Source: B10-G9 sp964481465 (lineage in GTDB: Bacteria > Chloroflexota > Anaerolineae > Anaerolineales > UBA11858). Taken from it: a stretch of 64,000 nucleotides of DNA. Shown here piece after piece: positions 40,444-49,591 of the stretch. Each line of letters starts with the position of its first letter. Positions within the stretch are counted from its first letter, which is position 1. The stretch is from positions 124,001-188,000 of the forward strand of contig CAYZTL010000007.1 of NCBI GenBank assembly GCA_964481465.1, read 5' to 3'. A program made the position numbers and the translations under genes. Below the pieces are notes generated by a model that saw only the letters and a list, made by a program, of their open reading frames with translations, made no database searches and was not told where the DNA came from.

Positions 40444-41199
40444 TTAGCTTTCCTCTCCCACCCTTTTCCACAGCGTTACTCCGGATATAAAAGCCGAAAA
40501 TTCCTCCAATTCCTCAGCTAACTCGCCCTCATCCCTCCAAAACAAACCAATTTGCGATTGGTAGCAGGCACTCGCTTTCTTCCAGGCTGACAAACCAGAA
40601 GAAGATACCGGATATTGGCCCTCCTCCCAATCTTCCGACTCCGCCATCACTTTTAGAATGGATTTGTTTTCAGCCTCGCGAACGTAAGGATAATCAGCGT
40701 AAAAACACAAATCCCTTTCCAATCGATGAGCTGCTTTGCGCGTCAATTCGTGATCAACATGATTGCCGACGCCCAAAGGGGAGACAACGAGGTCAGCCCC
40801 TGCTAATTCGCGAGATAGTTGCCAGGATAACATGTCCAGCAATGGCTTCTCCACCGGGTCCAATCCGCCAAAAATCGCTTCCTCCGTGGGGTACAACCAC
40901 TCGCCCCGCTCAGGAGACTGCCGGTAAATGGCGTCCGGGATCATGAAATGTCTCGGAGCTGCGCCTAATTCCGCACAGGCATCCTTGTCTTCCTCCCGCC
41001 TGTGCTGCACAACCTGCTCCTGCAGGTCCCACGTCTTATGGAGGGATTTCGCGAAAGGGGAGCATTCAGTAGCCGGGGGATCCCCGGCGCAAATCGTCCA
41101 AATCTCCACATTATCACCGGCCTGCCCGCGCTCCCAGACCAAGCCCCCACAAGAAAAAACGACGTCATCCAGATGGGGGGATAAGAAAACCCATTTCAT
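40444..41199 (-). CDS. PIG-L / LmbE-like deacetylase
   Basis: A 251-residue PIG-L family protein. Zinc motif SPHLDDVVFSCGG at the N-terminus and the second ligand in GVGNHVDHELTRKAAH near 100. Typical substrates are N-acetylglucosaminyl conjugates. The PLTEL-type thiol pathway cannot be assumed. It starts 20 bases past the comEC stop. A TACAAA 7 bases before the ATG may be a -10 element for its own leaderless transcript, but read-through from comEC is as likely. Confidence 0.85.
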   Translation of the reverse strand: MKWVFLSPHLDDVVFSCGGLVWERGQAGDNVEIWTICAGDPPATECSPFAKSLHKTWDLQEQVVQHRREEDKDACAELGAAPRHFMIPDAIYRQSPERGEWLYPTEEAIFGGLDPVEKPLLDMLSWQLSRELAGADLVVSPLGVGNHVDHELTRKAAHRLERDLCFYADYPYVREAENKSILKVMAESEDWEEGQYPVSSSGLSAWKKASACYQSQIGLFWRDEGELAEELEEFSAFISGVTLWKRVGEES

Positions 41200-41218
41200 A
41201 GCGCTATTTGTACCATAG

Positions 41219-43579
41219 TTAAGGGAGCCGGGCTACGTCTATCCACATCTGGCTGCCGTTTGTAGTGATTTCGATCCAACCATGTAAGTCAGTCCGCAGC
41301 AGGGAATATCCAGCCATCTCCGCCAACAACGCCTGGGAAGGCAGCCCCTCCGGATCATCCGGCGCAACGCTCAGCAATATCAATCTAGGGTTCAAATTTC
41401 CAATCCAAGATTTGGGATTGCTGGCCATATATCCATTATCTGCCAGCAACAACAGTGAGATATAGCCGATATCTCTCCCTTCACGAAGGTCACATATACA
41501 GTTTTTGGAAACACCGAAAGGCAGCAAAGCCCTGAATCGACCGTAGGTCAAAAGAAGTATCCCTCCGCGTACCGTTTTCGTGAGCACCGTTATGTGAACC
41601 TCCTCCCCGATTTGGATGGCCGTGCCCGGTTCACCCTCCAGAACAGGCACTTTACTTTCTTGCAAACGAGCGCGGAGGTAATCTGCTGCTCGGGAAGGGC
41701 TCCGCCCTCCAATCCACAAGACCTTACGGGGGGGACTACGTTCTACAAGTTGGGTCAAGGAAGCGATATCTTCCTCTAGCGTCGAAGCGACCACCAGGAG
41801 ATCCATGTCCTGATCCAACAAGGACAAGCGCCGCCCCAATCCATCAGCCAGGGCACTGGTGCTTGGACCCCCATTGATGAGGACTCGCTCACCTTCCGGC
41901 GATTGCAGGAGGATCGCGGTCCCCGTTCCCACTTCAAAAAAATTGAGGTGAAGGTGATCGTCGGGTGCATAGAAGGAGGATCGCCAAACTAAGACATTTC
42001 CCAATAATAAAACGGCCACCCCCAGAGAGGGTTTGAAAACCTGGCTGAGTGCTCCCAACCACTTTCTGCCAAAGGTCACAAGGGCTAAAAAGGCATAAAA
42101 GAGGATGACCCCCAGCAGCGTTATTCCTCCTGTCTGGAGCGCTCCGCCTTGCAGATTAGCGAAGAATTCCACAACTCGGATGGTAAACGCGATAAAAGGA
42201 TAAACCCATAAACCAACGATTTTCCCCAGGGGGACCCAGATTAACCCCATAACCAAAGCCAAACCTCCCAGGATCATGATGGGTGGCTGGGCAGGTAAGA
42301 TGACGGGATTGGCGAGAAAACCAATCCAGGATATCCTCTGAAAATGATAAAGGAGCACTGGGAAGGTGGTCACCTGGGCAGCAAAAGTGAAGAGCACATA
42401 CTCACTGATGGGTTTCGCCAAACGTTGGGCAAGATCTGGAGAAAACATATAGGAACCCACTCTTAAGAACCAATCCGTCATCTCTTGTGCATAGAGGATT
42501 AAACCAAGAGTCGCTGCCAAGGAAAGCTGAAAAGAGATATCCCAGGGGATATGGGGATTGAAAGCTGCCATGACCAGGGAGGCAACAGCCACCGCATTCA
42601 ACCCATGTTGACGGCGGCCGATTTGCCGAGCGAACAAAGCCAATCCTCCCATCCATGCCGCACGCACCACTGCGGGATCGGCCCCTACCAAAACCGTATA
42701 GATGCCGATCCCGATCGCTGCACTAACCGCTGCCCAGAAAGGCTTGAGGATTCGGCTGCTTATTGTTGCCAAGAACCCTGCTACGATCGTGATATTAAAC
42801 CCGGAAATCGCGATAATATGCGAAGTCCCTGTATCTTGAAATGCAACCTCCACCGGTTTTGGAATACCGCTTTCCTCTCCCAACAGTATCCCTGCCAGCA
42901 AGGACGCTTCAGGGTCAGGCCAGATCACGTAAACCGTTTTCAACCCTGCACGTTTCAAAGCGTAAATGGTCTTTAAAAAAGGGTTCCCATAGCCTGAATC
43001 AAGGACGCCCACGGTCGCGGTTGGCATGTAAGCATAGACTCCCTGCCTGGCGAGATAACTGCGGTACGAAAAACCCTCATCTTCAGGTGGGATCTTGAGA
43101 AACCCCCGCAAGGCGACGCGGTCACCATACTTAACCTCCTCCCCCACAGGCACCCTGCCCAGGATGGTCCCTGCTACATCCGTGTGGAGGATGCTCCCTG
43201 AATCCCGGATTGATTCGACATCTATGATCACGCTGAGATATTCATCGCGGAGATCAGGATAATCCTTAACGACCCCCACAACCACTTTCCTCCTATCCAG
43301 ACTCGCATGCTGGGCGATAAAACCGGGGTCTTCAAAGTCAGGCAAGGATCGCAGGTAACGAATCGCTCCCAAGGAAAAGGACAACACACAAACCAAACCC
43401 AACATCCAAGAGGACATCCCCGGAAGATCTAACCCTCGCCAGAGCAGGATAAGGAGCTGGGCTGAAAGGTATAGAAAAGCGATGCACAACAACCCCAACC
43501 AGAGATTCAAACTCCCTGGTAGTTGATCAGCGGTCAGGATCCCCCCGAAAAACGTGATTGAAATCCAAATTAACGGCAT
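41219..43579 (-). CDS. comEC: ComEC/Rec2 DNA-uptake channel protein, degenerate lactamase domain
   Basis: A 786-residue ComEC. The N-terminal DUF4131 region with an OB-like insert covers about 1-200. The Competence domain (SGFNITIVAGFL, GADPAVVRAAWMGGLALFARQ) follows with many helices to about 525. A metallo-beta-lactamase-like domain follows (FFEVGTGTAILLQSPEGERVLINGGP). The expected metal-binding HxHxDH motif is absent: the equivalent stretch reads VASTLEEDIASL. So the channel part looks intact, but the nuclease-like domain should not bind metals. ComEC moves single-stranded DNA across the membrane. No other com genes are in the window. Confidence 0.87.
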   Translation of the reverse strand: MPLIWISITFFGGILTADQLPGSLNLWLGLLCIAFLYLSAQLLILLWRGLDLPGMSSWMLGLVCVLSFSLGAIRYLRSLPDFEDPGFIAQHASLDRRKVVVGVVKDYPDLRDEYLSVIIDVESIRDSGSILHTDVAGTILGRVPVGEEVKYGDRVALRGFLKIPPEDEGFSYRSYLARQGVYAYMPTATVGVLDSGYGNPFLKTIYALKRAGLKTVYVIWPDPEASLLAGILLGEESGIPKPVEVAFQDTGTSHIIAISGFNITIVAGFLATISSRILKPFWAAVSAAIGIGIYTVLVGADPAVVRAAWMGGLALFARQIGRRQHGLNAVAVASLVMAAFNPHIPWDISFQLSLAATLGLILYAQEMTDWFLRVGSYMFSPDLAQRLAKPISEYVLFTFAAQVTTFPVLLYHFQRISWIGFLANPVILPAQPPIMILGGLALVMGLIWVPLGKIVGLWVYPFIAFTIRVVEFFANLQGGALQTGGITLLGVILFYAFLALVTFGRKWLGALSQVFKPSLGVAVLLLGNVLVWRSSFYAPDDHLHLNFFEVGTGTAILLQSPEGERVLINGGPSTSALADGLGRRLSLLDQDMDLLVVASTLEEDIASLTQLVERSPPRKVLWIGGRSPSRAADYLRARLQESKVPVLEGEPGTAIQIGEEVHITVLTKTVRGGILLLTYGRFRALLPFGVSKNCICDLREGRDIGYISLLLLADNGYMASNPKSWIGNLNPRLILLSVAPDDPEGLPSQALLAEMAGYSLLRTDLHGWIEITTNGSQMWIDVARLP

Positions 43580-43619
43580 AGATCACTCTGCCGTAAAGAT
43601 TATCCCCCTCCCACCCTAT

Positions 43620-43647
43620 GATTAGGAGAACGCGCATTCTCCTAATC
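43620..43647. repeat. inverted repeat upstream of comEC
   Basis: An 11-bp perfect inverted repeat (GATTAGGAGAA and its complement) with a 6-base loop lies 40 bases upstream of comEC and 140 bases past the MltR-like gene. It could be a terminator without a T tract or an operator. Confidence 0.45.
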
Positions 43648-43788
43648 GCAAACGGTTTTCACCCCTAATCGTATTAGTCAACATCACATGAGAATGGTTC
43701 TATTGACCATCCTTTTCCCCCTTCTTAGATTTCCTCCCCGGAACCACCCGAAAATGACCCGGTCCCGGATGGCAAGCGCTCAAACAAT

Positions 43789-44313
43789 TTATTTCTCGAT
43801 GTCCACCAACATGAAATCTTCGCGGGGCATCCTCTTTTCCTCTTCCCCCTGATTTGCCCGATACATCAATTGCTGGGCCAGGATAGCTGTGGCAAAGACA
43901 AATAACCGCCTGGGGGTTGGGCTTTCTTTTTTCAGGATCACCTCCCGCGGGATCTTCAGTTTAAAACAAAGTTTCCTGACTTCCTCTTCGGTAAACTTCC
44001 CTTCATCCAGGTCCCGAATAAAGTGATTCCGTATATGCCAAATGATCACCAAATCATGGTACTCTTTTTGGCTGATCAGCCCTAAACCATAGGCTGCTTT
44101 AATCCGGGCTCCAAAAGAACCCAGGGGGTTTTCTTCCCGCAACAGCATATGGGCAACTTTCTCATCGGGGATGAAAAAACATTCCAACACGCGGCTGAGG
44201 TGCGTATTCAAATACACTGCTCCGGTGATGGCTGCAGTGCGATCACTTTTGTGTTGGAACTCGAGAACCAACCGTTCCCATTCTTGTGTGCTTTCAGATC
44301 CGGTCCTTGCCAT
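43789..44313 (-). CDS. MltR / DUF4145-like protein
   Basis: A 174-residue protein resembling the mannitol operon repressor (MltR) family: SDRTAAITGAVYLNTHLSRVLECFF, GSFGARIKAAYGLGLIS and IIWHIRNHFIRDL. These proteins are all-helical and do not have a DNA-binding motif. Their mechanism is unclear, and many are not tied to mannitol. No mannitol genes are nearby, so I would not call it a repressor. It stands alone between comEC and a PLD gene. Confidence 0.75.
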   Translation of the reverse strand: MARTGSESTQEWERLVLEFQHKSDRTAAITGAVYLNTHLSRVLECFFIPDEKVAHMLLREENPLGSFGARIKAAYGLGLISQKEYHDLVIIWHIRNHFIRDLDEGKFTEEEVRKLCFKLKIPREVILKKESPTPRRLFVFATAILAQQLMYRANQGEEEKRMPREDFMLVDIEK

Positions 44314-44445
44314 GATTCGACCCTCTGTTGATTAGTATGTGGACTTCATTTTTGATTATACATCAGTTCATAGCTTTTTCAGAGATCTGTCCAAGCCCAA
44401 GGCGATTAATTTTCCTCTCCCTAGACAGAACCTTACCCCAGACCT

Positions 44446-45555
44446 TTAAGGACAACCTTTTCGATAGACGCGCTGGAATTCCCGGATAAAATCAGATGCC
44501 AGGCTGGAGCTGTGGATGACCAGGACATTCTCATCATTCTTCTTTTCAGCACTTTCTGTGAAATTATAAGAACCCGTGATCACGATTTCGCCATCAATGA
44601 GTATGAATTTATGATGCATTTTCTCCGGGTTCCCATCCAAGCGAACATCCAAATCATTTTCTTGAAACCGCTCCCATTCACTCCCGACATCGTTATAAGA
44701 TTGGGATGTGTCGAGCACTCCCTGGACGGTGACCCCTGCCTGGGATCGTTCAATGATCGCCTGAGCAATCGAATCCGATGTAAAAGAAAAAGCTGAGAAC
44801 AGAATCTGATCTTCTGCGCCACGAATTAACTCCAGAATCCGCTCTTGGGGGTGGTCGTCGGGGGAGAAATAGGTCTCGATTTGTGTTCCCTGCACCTCAA
44901 GGATAGGATGGGGTGTATCCTCTCGGATCATATCCCCAAACATATGATCCTCAAACATCTCATCAAATTCAGTTTTATAATTCTCTGCCAAAGCAGGAGA
45001 GCGAACGTGGATCAAATTATTATCATTCTGGTAAACCCCTTGAAGAGTATAATTCATGGATCCTGTCCAGACATTCTCTTGATCGATGATCATGAATTTT
45101 TGGTGCATCAACCCTGGGCGCTGATCGCCCTTGACGGGGATCCCCGCTGAGACAAGAGACTGGATTTCTTCCCCTTCGGCGAGGTCACTTTCGGTCACCA
45201 CTCGCACGTTCACTCCCCGCTGATGAGCTTGCAGTAAGGCGTCCCGAACACTCCACAAATCCAGCCTGTAGATGGCAAGATCCACCTGGAACCGCGCCCG
45301 TTCAATGGCCTCCGCCAGGGCTTCATCCGCTCCCCCCCGATAAGTGGAAGCTTCGGGGCTGTCAGGATGAGAGAAATACACCTTCACCCCCCCATGTTCC
45401 CGGAGAGTCTCTCTAGGTGTTGCTGAAGGTAGAGGCGCTAACACCACAGCAGACGGATCCTGACAAGCAGTGAGGACGGCAAAGACGCATAACAACCTCA
45501 GCCAGAGGAGAAAAGTGTTTGCTTGGAATTTCTTCTCAGGACCCACGTTTGCCAT
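44446..45555 (-). CDS. phospholipase D-family lipoprotein
   Basis: A 369-residue exported protein. The lipobox is AVLTAC with Cys about 31. Two HKD motifs are present: HQKFMIIDQENVWTGSMN and HHKFILIDGEIVITGSYN. Both complete His-Lys-Asp sets form one active site, as in the bacterial Nuc/PLD nucleases and phosphodiesterases. It could hydrolyse DNA or phospholipid outside the cell. Two bases separate it from the upstream yjbQ gene, so they are co-transcribed. Confidence 0.88.
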   Translation of the reverse strand: MANVGPEKKFQANTFLLWLRLLCVFAVLTACQDPSAVVLAPLPSATPRETLREHGGVKVYFSHPDSPEASTYRGGADEALAEAIERARFQVDLAIYRLDLWSVRDALLQAHQRGVNVRVVTESDLAEGEEIQSLVSAGIPVKGDQRPGLMHQKFMIIDQENVWTGSMNYTLQGVYQNDNNLIHVRSPALAENYKTEFDEMFEDHMFGDMIREDTPHPILEVQGTQIETYFSPDDHPQERILELIRGAEDQILFSAFSFTSDSIAQAIIERSQAGVTVQGVLDTSQSYNDVGSEWERFQENDLDVRLDGNPEKMHHKFILIDGEIVITGSYNFTESAEKKNDENVLVIHSSSLASDFIREFQRVYRKGCP

Positions 45556-45557
45556 CC

Positions 45558-45980
45558 TTACGTCACATCCAAACAGCGGATCAATACCCTTCTCCGCGAG
45601 CCTGAAGCCCGGTGTTCAAAGACGTACACTCCCTGCCATCTCCCCAGATTCAACTTCCCTCCGTCCACAGGGATACTCAGGCTCGTGGCTGTCAGCATAG
45701 CCCGCATATGAGAGGGAGAATCGTCTTTCCCTTCCAGCGTGTGACGGTGCCAGTTTTGCCCTTCCGGAGCGATTTTCTCCATAAATGTTTCTAAATCTTG
45801 TTTTGCAGTGGGATCATAACTTTCGCTGATGAGCAGGGAAGCACTGGTGTGCTGAATATACAAGTGGCAGATCCCTTCCTTAATCCCCCATTTCTGAATA
45901 TGCTCGCTGATTCGGTCCGTGAACGGGACCAAACCTTTTCCATCTGTGCGAATGACGATCGTCTCCTTGTACCACCTCAC
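45558..45980 (-). CDS. yjbQ: YjbQ/UPF0047 family protein
   Basis: A 140-residue UPF0047 protein. The motifs HTSASLLISESYDPTAKQDLE, HRHTLEGKDDSPSHMRAMLTATSLSIPV and GRWQGVYVFEHRA include the conserved histidines of a zinc-like site. Some members have thiamine-phosphate-synthase side activity. The true role is unsettled. No thi genes are nearby. The length is normal (about 135-140). Confidence 0.9.
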   Translation of the reverse strand: MRWYKETIVIRTDGKGLVPFTDRISEHIQKWGIKEGICHLYIQHTSASLLISESYDPTAKQDLETFMEKIAPEGQNWHRHTLEGKDDSPSHMRAMLTATSLSIPVDGGKLNLGRWQGVYVFEHRASGSRRRVLIRCLDVT

Positions 45981-46040
45981 AAAGCCTCCTCGGGCTGATT
46001 CTCGATACCTTCATTGTAACGGTCAAATGCCCTTAAATCA

Positions 46041-46070
46041 AAAAGAGCAGTCCGTGGACTGCTCTTTTTT
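46041..46070. terminator. strong bidirectional terminator
   Basis: AAAGAGCAGTCC pairs with its complement around a 2-base loop, with an A tract on the left and a T tract on the right. It ends the cold-shock gene 25 bases past its stop. Confidence 0.88.
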
Positions 46071-46094
46071 TATATTCACTTTTTCGAGGATAAC

Positions 46095-46370
46095 CTAGAA
46101 GAGGCTTTCGGATTCATCGTCGATATCGAATGTGTCGTCGAAGTCTTCAGAGCTTTCCGTCAAGGAAGATACATCTTGCGCTTGAGGGCCCTTTTCACTT
46201 TCGACGACATCGAATTCAACGCGCTCCCCCTCGTCCAGCGTTTTGAATCCAGTCCCATTGATCGCGCTGTAGTGAACGAAGACATCGCCTTCGCCATTAT
46301 CGCGTTCAATAAAACCATACCCTTTTCCAGCGTTAAACCACTTTACTGTACCGGTCTCACGCTCTGCCAT
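46095..46370 (-). CDS. cold-shock domain protein with acidic tail
   Basis: A 91-residue protein. The cold-shock domain (residues 5-68) has RNP1 KGYGFIE and RNP2 DVFVHYSAI and should bind single-stranded RNA/DNA. The tail (about 69-91) is strongly acidic (EDFDDTFDIDDESESLF), beyond the typical 66-70-residue CspA, and could mask or tune nucleic-acid binding. A near-consensus promoter gives a 5' leader of about 128 bases, as in classic cold-shock genes, which suggests RNA-level control. Confidence 0.92.
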   Translation of the reverse strand: MAERETGTVKWFNAGKGYGFIERDNGEGDVFVHYSAINGTGFKTLDEGERVEFDVVESEKGPQAQDVSSLTESSEDFDDTFDIDDESESLF

Positions 46371-46745
46371 AAAGAATTCTCCTTCGTACTAGTGTAATTA
46401 CAAACTCAGCAGGGCGTTCCCCCCTCGTTCTAAACAAAGAATTGCTCAAGAAACTAACGTTCTGCTACTGTAGTAAGCTTTATCTATACTCACTACAATT
46501 ACAAAATATAGCATGATCTTCTCTGGTCGTCAACAGTTTCGACCCCATTGTTTAGACAAATCCCCTGCTTTTAAAGGCATTTTTAAGCTGATCCTGTGAA
46601 AAATGTCCCCAAGCCAGGTGGTTTTCCATAAAACATAGACCTTTTCAAATACAAAAGAGGAGATCGGATAAGAGTTCCCTTCCTCCTCTGTCCAGAATGG
46701 ATATAATCAATGTCAGGCATACCCTCTGATGGGCAAATTGAAATA
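46371..46745. other. divergent region between cold-shock gene and nfeD
   Basis: A 375-base AT-rich gap. It holds the cold-shock gene's leader and promoter on the minus strand and a TATAAT for nfeD on the plus strand (46702-46707, no good -35). An ATG at 46710 lies at the expected start of transcription, so the nfeD start is taken downstream. No gene seen. Confidence 0.6.
46505..46533 (-). promoter_or_regulatory. cold-shock gene promoter
   Basis: On the minus strand TTGACG (46533-46528), 17-base spacer, TATATT (46510-46505). The leader to the ATG at 46370 is about 128 bases. Confidence 0.7.
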
Positions 46746-48074
46746 ATGAACATAAGAAAAGCGACCTTCATTTCGCTATTTATCGTGATCATCATCAGCC
46801 TGTGTCTTGTCGTTCCCGGCGTCCAAGGCCAAAACGAGAACGGCGTGCTGGTCCTCACCCTCGACGGTCCACTCACCCCAGCCATGACCGAATATCTTTT
46901 GAGGGGGATTAAAATCGCGGAAAGAGAAGGATACCAATTAGTCGTTATTCAATTGAACACGCCCGGGGGAAGCATCACGATCATGCAGGAAATCGTGGCT
47001 GCGATTCGGAACAGCAGCCTCCCCATTCTCGTTTATGTATCCCCTCAAGGGGCTATTGCGGGAAGCGCAGGTACGGTGATCACTCTCGCTGGTCACCGCG
47101 CGGCCATGGCGCCAGACACGGCCATTGGCGCAGCAAGTCCGGTGGGCTCGGGCGGGGAAGACCTCGGCGAGACGATCAAACAGAAATCGGAAGAGATCAT
47201 CAAAGCCCAAATCCGCTCCCTGGCAAAAGACCGCGGGGAACAAGCCATCCAATTCGCCGAAGAAACGGTGGATTCAGCAAAAGCCGCCACAGCCCAGGAA
47301 GCGCTCCAGGTAGGGCTGATCGATTACATCGCTGAGGACCTCTCGGACCTTTTGCGCCAGGTAGACGGTTCTTCCTGGTCCCTTAACGGGAAAACTTTCC
47401 AACTTTCCACAAAAAATGTCGATCCCCAGTATCTCAACCTATCCCTCATCGAAGAATTGCTGCAGATGCTGACCAACCCCAATATCGTCTTCCTGCTCAT
47501 CGCCGTCGGCGTGCAGGCGATCCTCATCGAGTTAAGCCATCCCGGCGGGTGGGTGCCCGGATTCATCGGGGTCATCTGTTTGGCATTAGCCACTTACGGT
47601 TTAGGTATCTTACCTGTGAATTGGTTTGGGATCATATTTCTGATCACCGCTTTTGTGCTCTTCGCTTTGGATATTAAAGCGCCGACCCACGGGGCACTCA
47701 CTGCAGCCGGGGTGGCTTCTTTGATTGTCAGCGCTTTGGTCCTATTTAATTCACCCGGCACACCCCAATTTCAGCGTGTGTCCATTTGGTTGGTCGTCAC
47801 CTTTTCCCTGCTTACAGGCGGGTTATTTGCCGTGATCATGGCCTTCGCCGTTCAAACCAGAAAAACACCCATCAAAACGGGTCCAGAATCTCTCCAAGGG
47901 CAAATCGGATTCGTGCGGACAGAGATTTCAGTCCACAACCCAGGACAGGTTCAGGTTGGGGGGGAACGCTGGAGCGCGAAACTCGCCCCGGGCGCTGACC
48001 CCATCTTCCCCGGAGAGCGGATCGAGGTCGTTGATGTGGAGGGCATCCACCTGCTTGTGCACGCCAAACGATAA
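46746..48074 (+). CDS. nfeD: long-type NfeD protein (ClpP-class membrane protease)
   Basis: A 442-residue NfeD with an N-terminal signal helix, a ClpP-class serine protease domain (LNTPGGSITIMQEIV, AIAGSAGTVITLAGHRAAMAPDTAIGAASPV; nucleophile in GSAGT), four to five membrane helices (about 235-370) and a C-terminal OB/NfeDC domain (GQIGFVRTEI...GERIEVVDVEGIHLLV). It normally cuts stomatin-like partners, but no stomatin gene is adjacent. The start ATG 46746 (MNIRKATF) follows a TATAAT at 46702. The dehalogenase-like gene starts 2 bases after its stop. Confidence 0.9.
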   Translation: MNIRKATFISLFIVIIISLCLVVPGVQGQNENGVLVLTLDGPLTPAMTEYLLRGIKIAEREGYQLVVIQLNTPGGSITIMQEIVAAIRNSSLPILVYVSPQGAIAGSAGTVITLAGHRAAMAPDTAIGAASPVGSGGEDLGETIKQKSEEIIKAQIRSLAKDRGEQAIQFAEETVDSAKAATAQEALQVGLIDYIAEDLSDLLRQVDGSSWSLNGKTFQLSTKNVDPQYLNLSLIEELLQMLTNPNIVFLLIAVGVQAILIELSHPGGWVPGFIGVICLALATYGLGILPVNWFGIIFLITAFVLFALDIKAPTHGALTAAGVASLIVSALVLFNSPGTPQFQRVSIWLVVTFSLLTGGLFAVIMAFAVQTRKTPIKTGPESLQGQIGFVRTEISVHNPGQVQVGGERWSAKLAPGADPIFPGERIEVVDVEGIHLLVHAKR

Positions 48075-48076
48075 CT

Positions 48077-49462
48077 ATGAATTTCCCTAGCATTTTCTTT
48101 CCCTTCCTGGCGGGTATCGTCCTTATCGTCCTTGGTGGATTTGGGTGGGTTTCCTGGCGGGAAAGAGAACGGAGGGCGATGAGACGGGCTTTTCTCATCA
48201 CCGCAGTTGGATTCGCGCTCAGCCTGGGCGCCCTTCTGCTCCCCACCTCCCTTCAAACCGGACTGATCGCGCTTTTGCTCTGCACCCTCATTGCCTCCCT
48301 GATCTTGTACCTCTTACCGATCGGGGAAGCGCCGAAAGAGGTTGGCCTACCGACCAAACGTCATGACGAGCGAGAGACCATGTTTGCCCGGGCCCGACTT
48401 GAGCCCGGCAGCCCGGAATACGCAGAATATTACATGCTCCACCCAGAACACAAGGAGGAGGATGACAAAACGCGCGCCAAACCGGGTTTGCTATCCCCTC
48501 ACGCGCAATTGACGGATCCGTATCATATCGCTGCCACCGAGGTCAGTTTTCAATTCACAGAAACGCTCCGCCAAGCAGTGGATGGCCCCACAGCCCCGGA
48601 GCCCAAACCTTTCTCCTCCCAAGAGATGACCCCATACATCAAATCCCTGGCCTCCTATTACGGGGCCTTGGACATGGGCATCACTGAACTCAAGCCTTAC
48701 CACATCTACACTCACATCGGTCGGGGCAGCGGTGAATACGGCGCGGAGATCGATCTCGATCACACCCATGCCATCGTCTTCACCGTGGAAATGGATTTTG
48801 AGATGACCCGGGCCGCCCCCCATCCCCCGCTGACCATGGAATCCGGCAAACAATATGTGCACGCCGCGAAAGTCGCAGTTCAGCTGGCCTCAGCCATACG
48901 CAACCTGGGATACCCTGCCCGGGCGCACATCGACGGCAACTATCGGATCATCGCGCCCCTGGTCGCTAGAGACGCAGGCTTGGGGGAGATCGGCCGGATG
49001 GGACTGCTGATGACGGAAAACCTCGGCCCTCGGGTCCGATTAGGCGCGGTCACGACCACCTTGGAACTAGAAACGGACACCTATACACCCAACACAGCTG
49101 TGATTGACTTCTGCGAGATATGCCAGAAATGCGCTGAAAACTGCCCCAGCCAGGCCATCCCCTTCGGCCCCCGTAAGGAGATCGATGGGGCGCTGCAGTG
49201 GAAGATCAACCCCAACTCTTGCTTCCGATACTGGAATGTAGTGGGCACGGACTGCGGACGATGCCTTTCCGTTTGTCCCTTCTCCCACCCTGATACCTTT
49301 CCCCATAACCTCATCCGCCGCGGTATACAGAAATCGGGAGCGTTCCGCCGCTTCGCCCTCTGGATGGACGACTTCTTTTACGGAAAAAAACCGCCCTCTA
49401 CAAACCGCTCGAAGCTCTTCATCCCATCCCATGGAACCCCCATCCCCGAAGAACGAAAATGA
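48077..49462 (+). CDS. membrane-anchored reductive-dehalogenase-like iron-sulfur protein
   Basis: A 461-residue protein. Three hydrophobic helices (about 4-25, 35-55, 58-80) replace the Tat signal of classical enzymes. The rest looks like the RdhA/epoxyqueuosine-reductase superfamily: IRNLGYPARAHIDG...PLVARDAGLGEIGRMGLLMTENLGPRVRL, then two ferredoxin-type clusters, C346xxC349xxC352xxxC356P and C382...C393xxC396xxxC400P, and a closing RRFALWMDDFFYGKKPP. This matches corrinoid-dependent reductive dehalogenases and not QueG. No rdhB anchor is near, which fits its own helices. Cobalamin binding and dehalogenation are inferred, not shown. It is coupled to nfeD and sits 129 bases before cydA. Confidence 0.82.
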   Translation: MNFPSIFFPFLAGIVLIVLGGFGWVSWRERERRAMRRAFLITAVGFALSLGALLLPTSLQTGLIALLLCTLIASLILYLLPIGEAPKEVGLPTKRHDERETMFARARLEPGSPEYAEYYMLHPEHKEEDDKTRAKPGLLSPHAQLTDPYHIAATEVSFQFTETLRQAVDGPTAPEPKPFSSQEMTPYIKSLASYYGALDMGITELKPYHIYTHIGRGSGEYGAEIDLDHTHAIVFTVEMDFEMTRAAPHPPLTMESGKQYVHAAKVAVQLASAIRNLGYPARAHIDGNYRIIAPLVARDAGLGEIGRMGLLMTENLGPRVRLGAVTTTLELETDTYTPNTAVIDFCEICQKCAENCPSQAIPFGPRKEIDGALQWKINPNSCFRYWNVVGTDCGRCLSVCPFSHPDTFPHNLIRRGIQKSGAFRRFALWMDDFFYGKKPPSTNRSKLFIPSHGTPIPEERK

Positions 49463-49591
49463 AAAATAGCTGAGAGAACACGCAAGGCGGAGAAAAAAGT
49501 AGTCTATAATTACAGAATATGAAAGACGACATCCTGGTTATGAAAATCTCCCATAGGAAACCTGAAACCCATTATCTGTGGAGAATCGATT

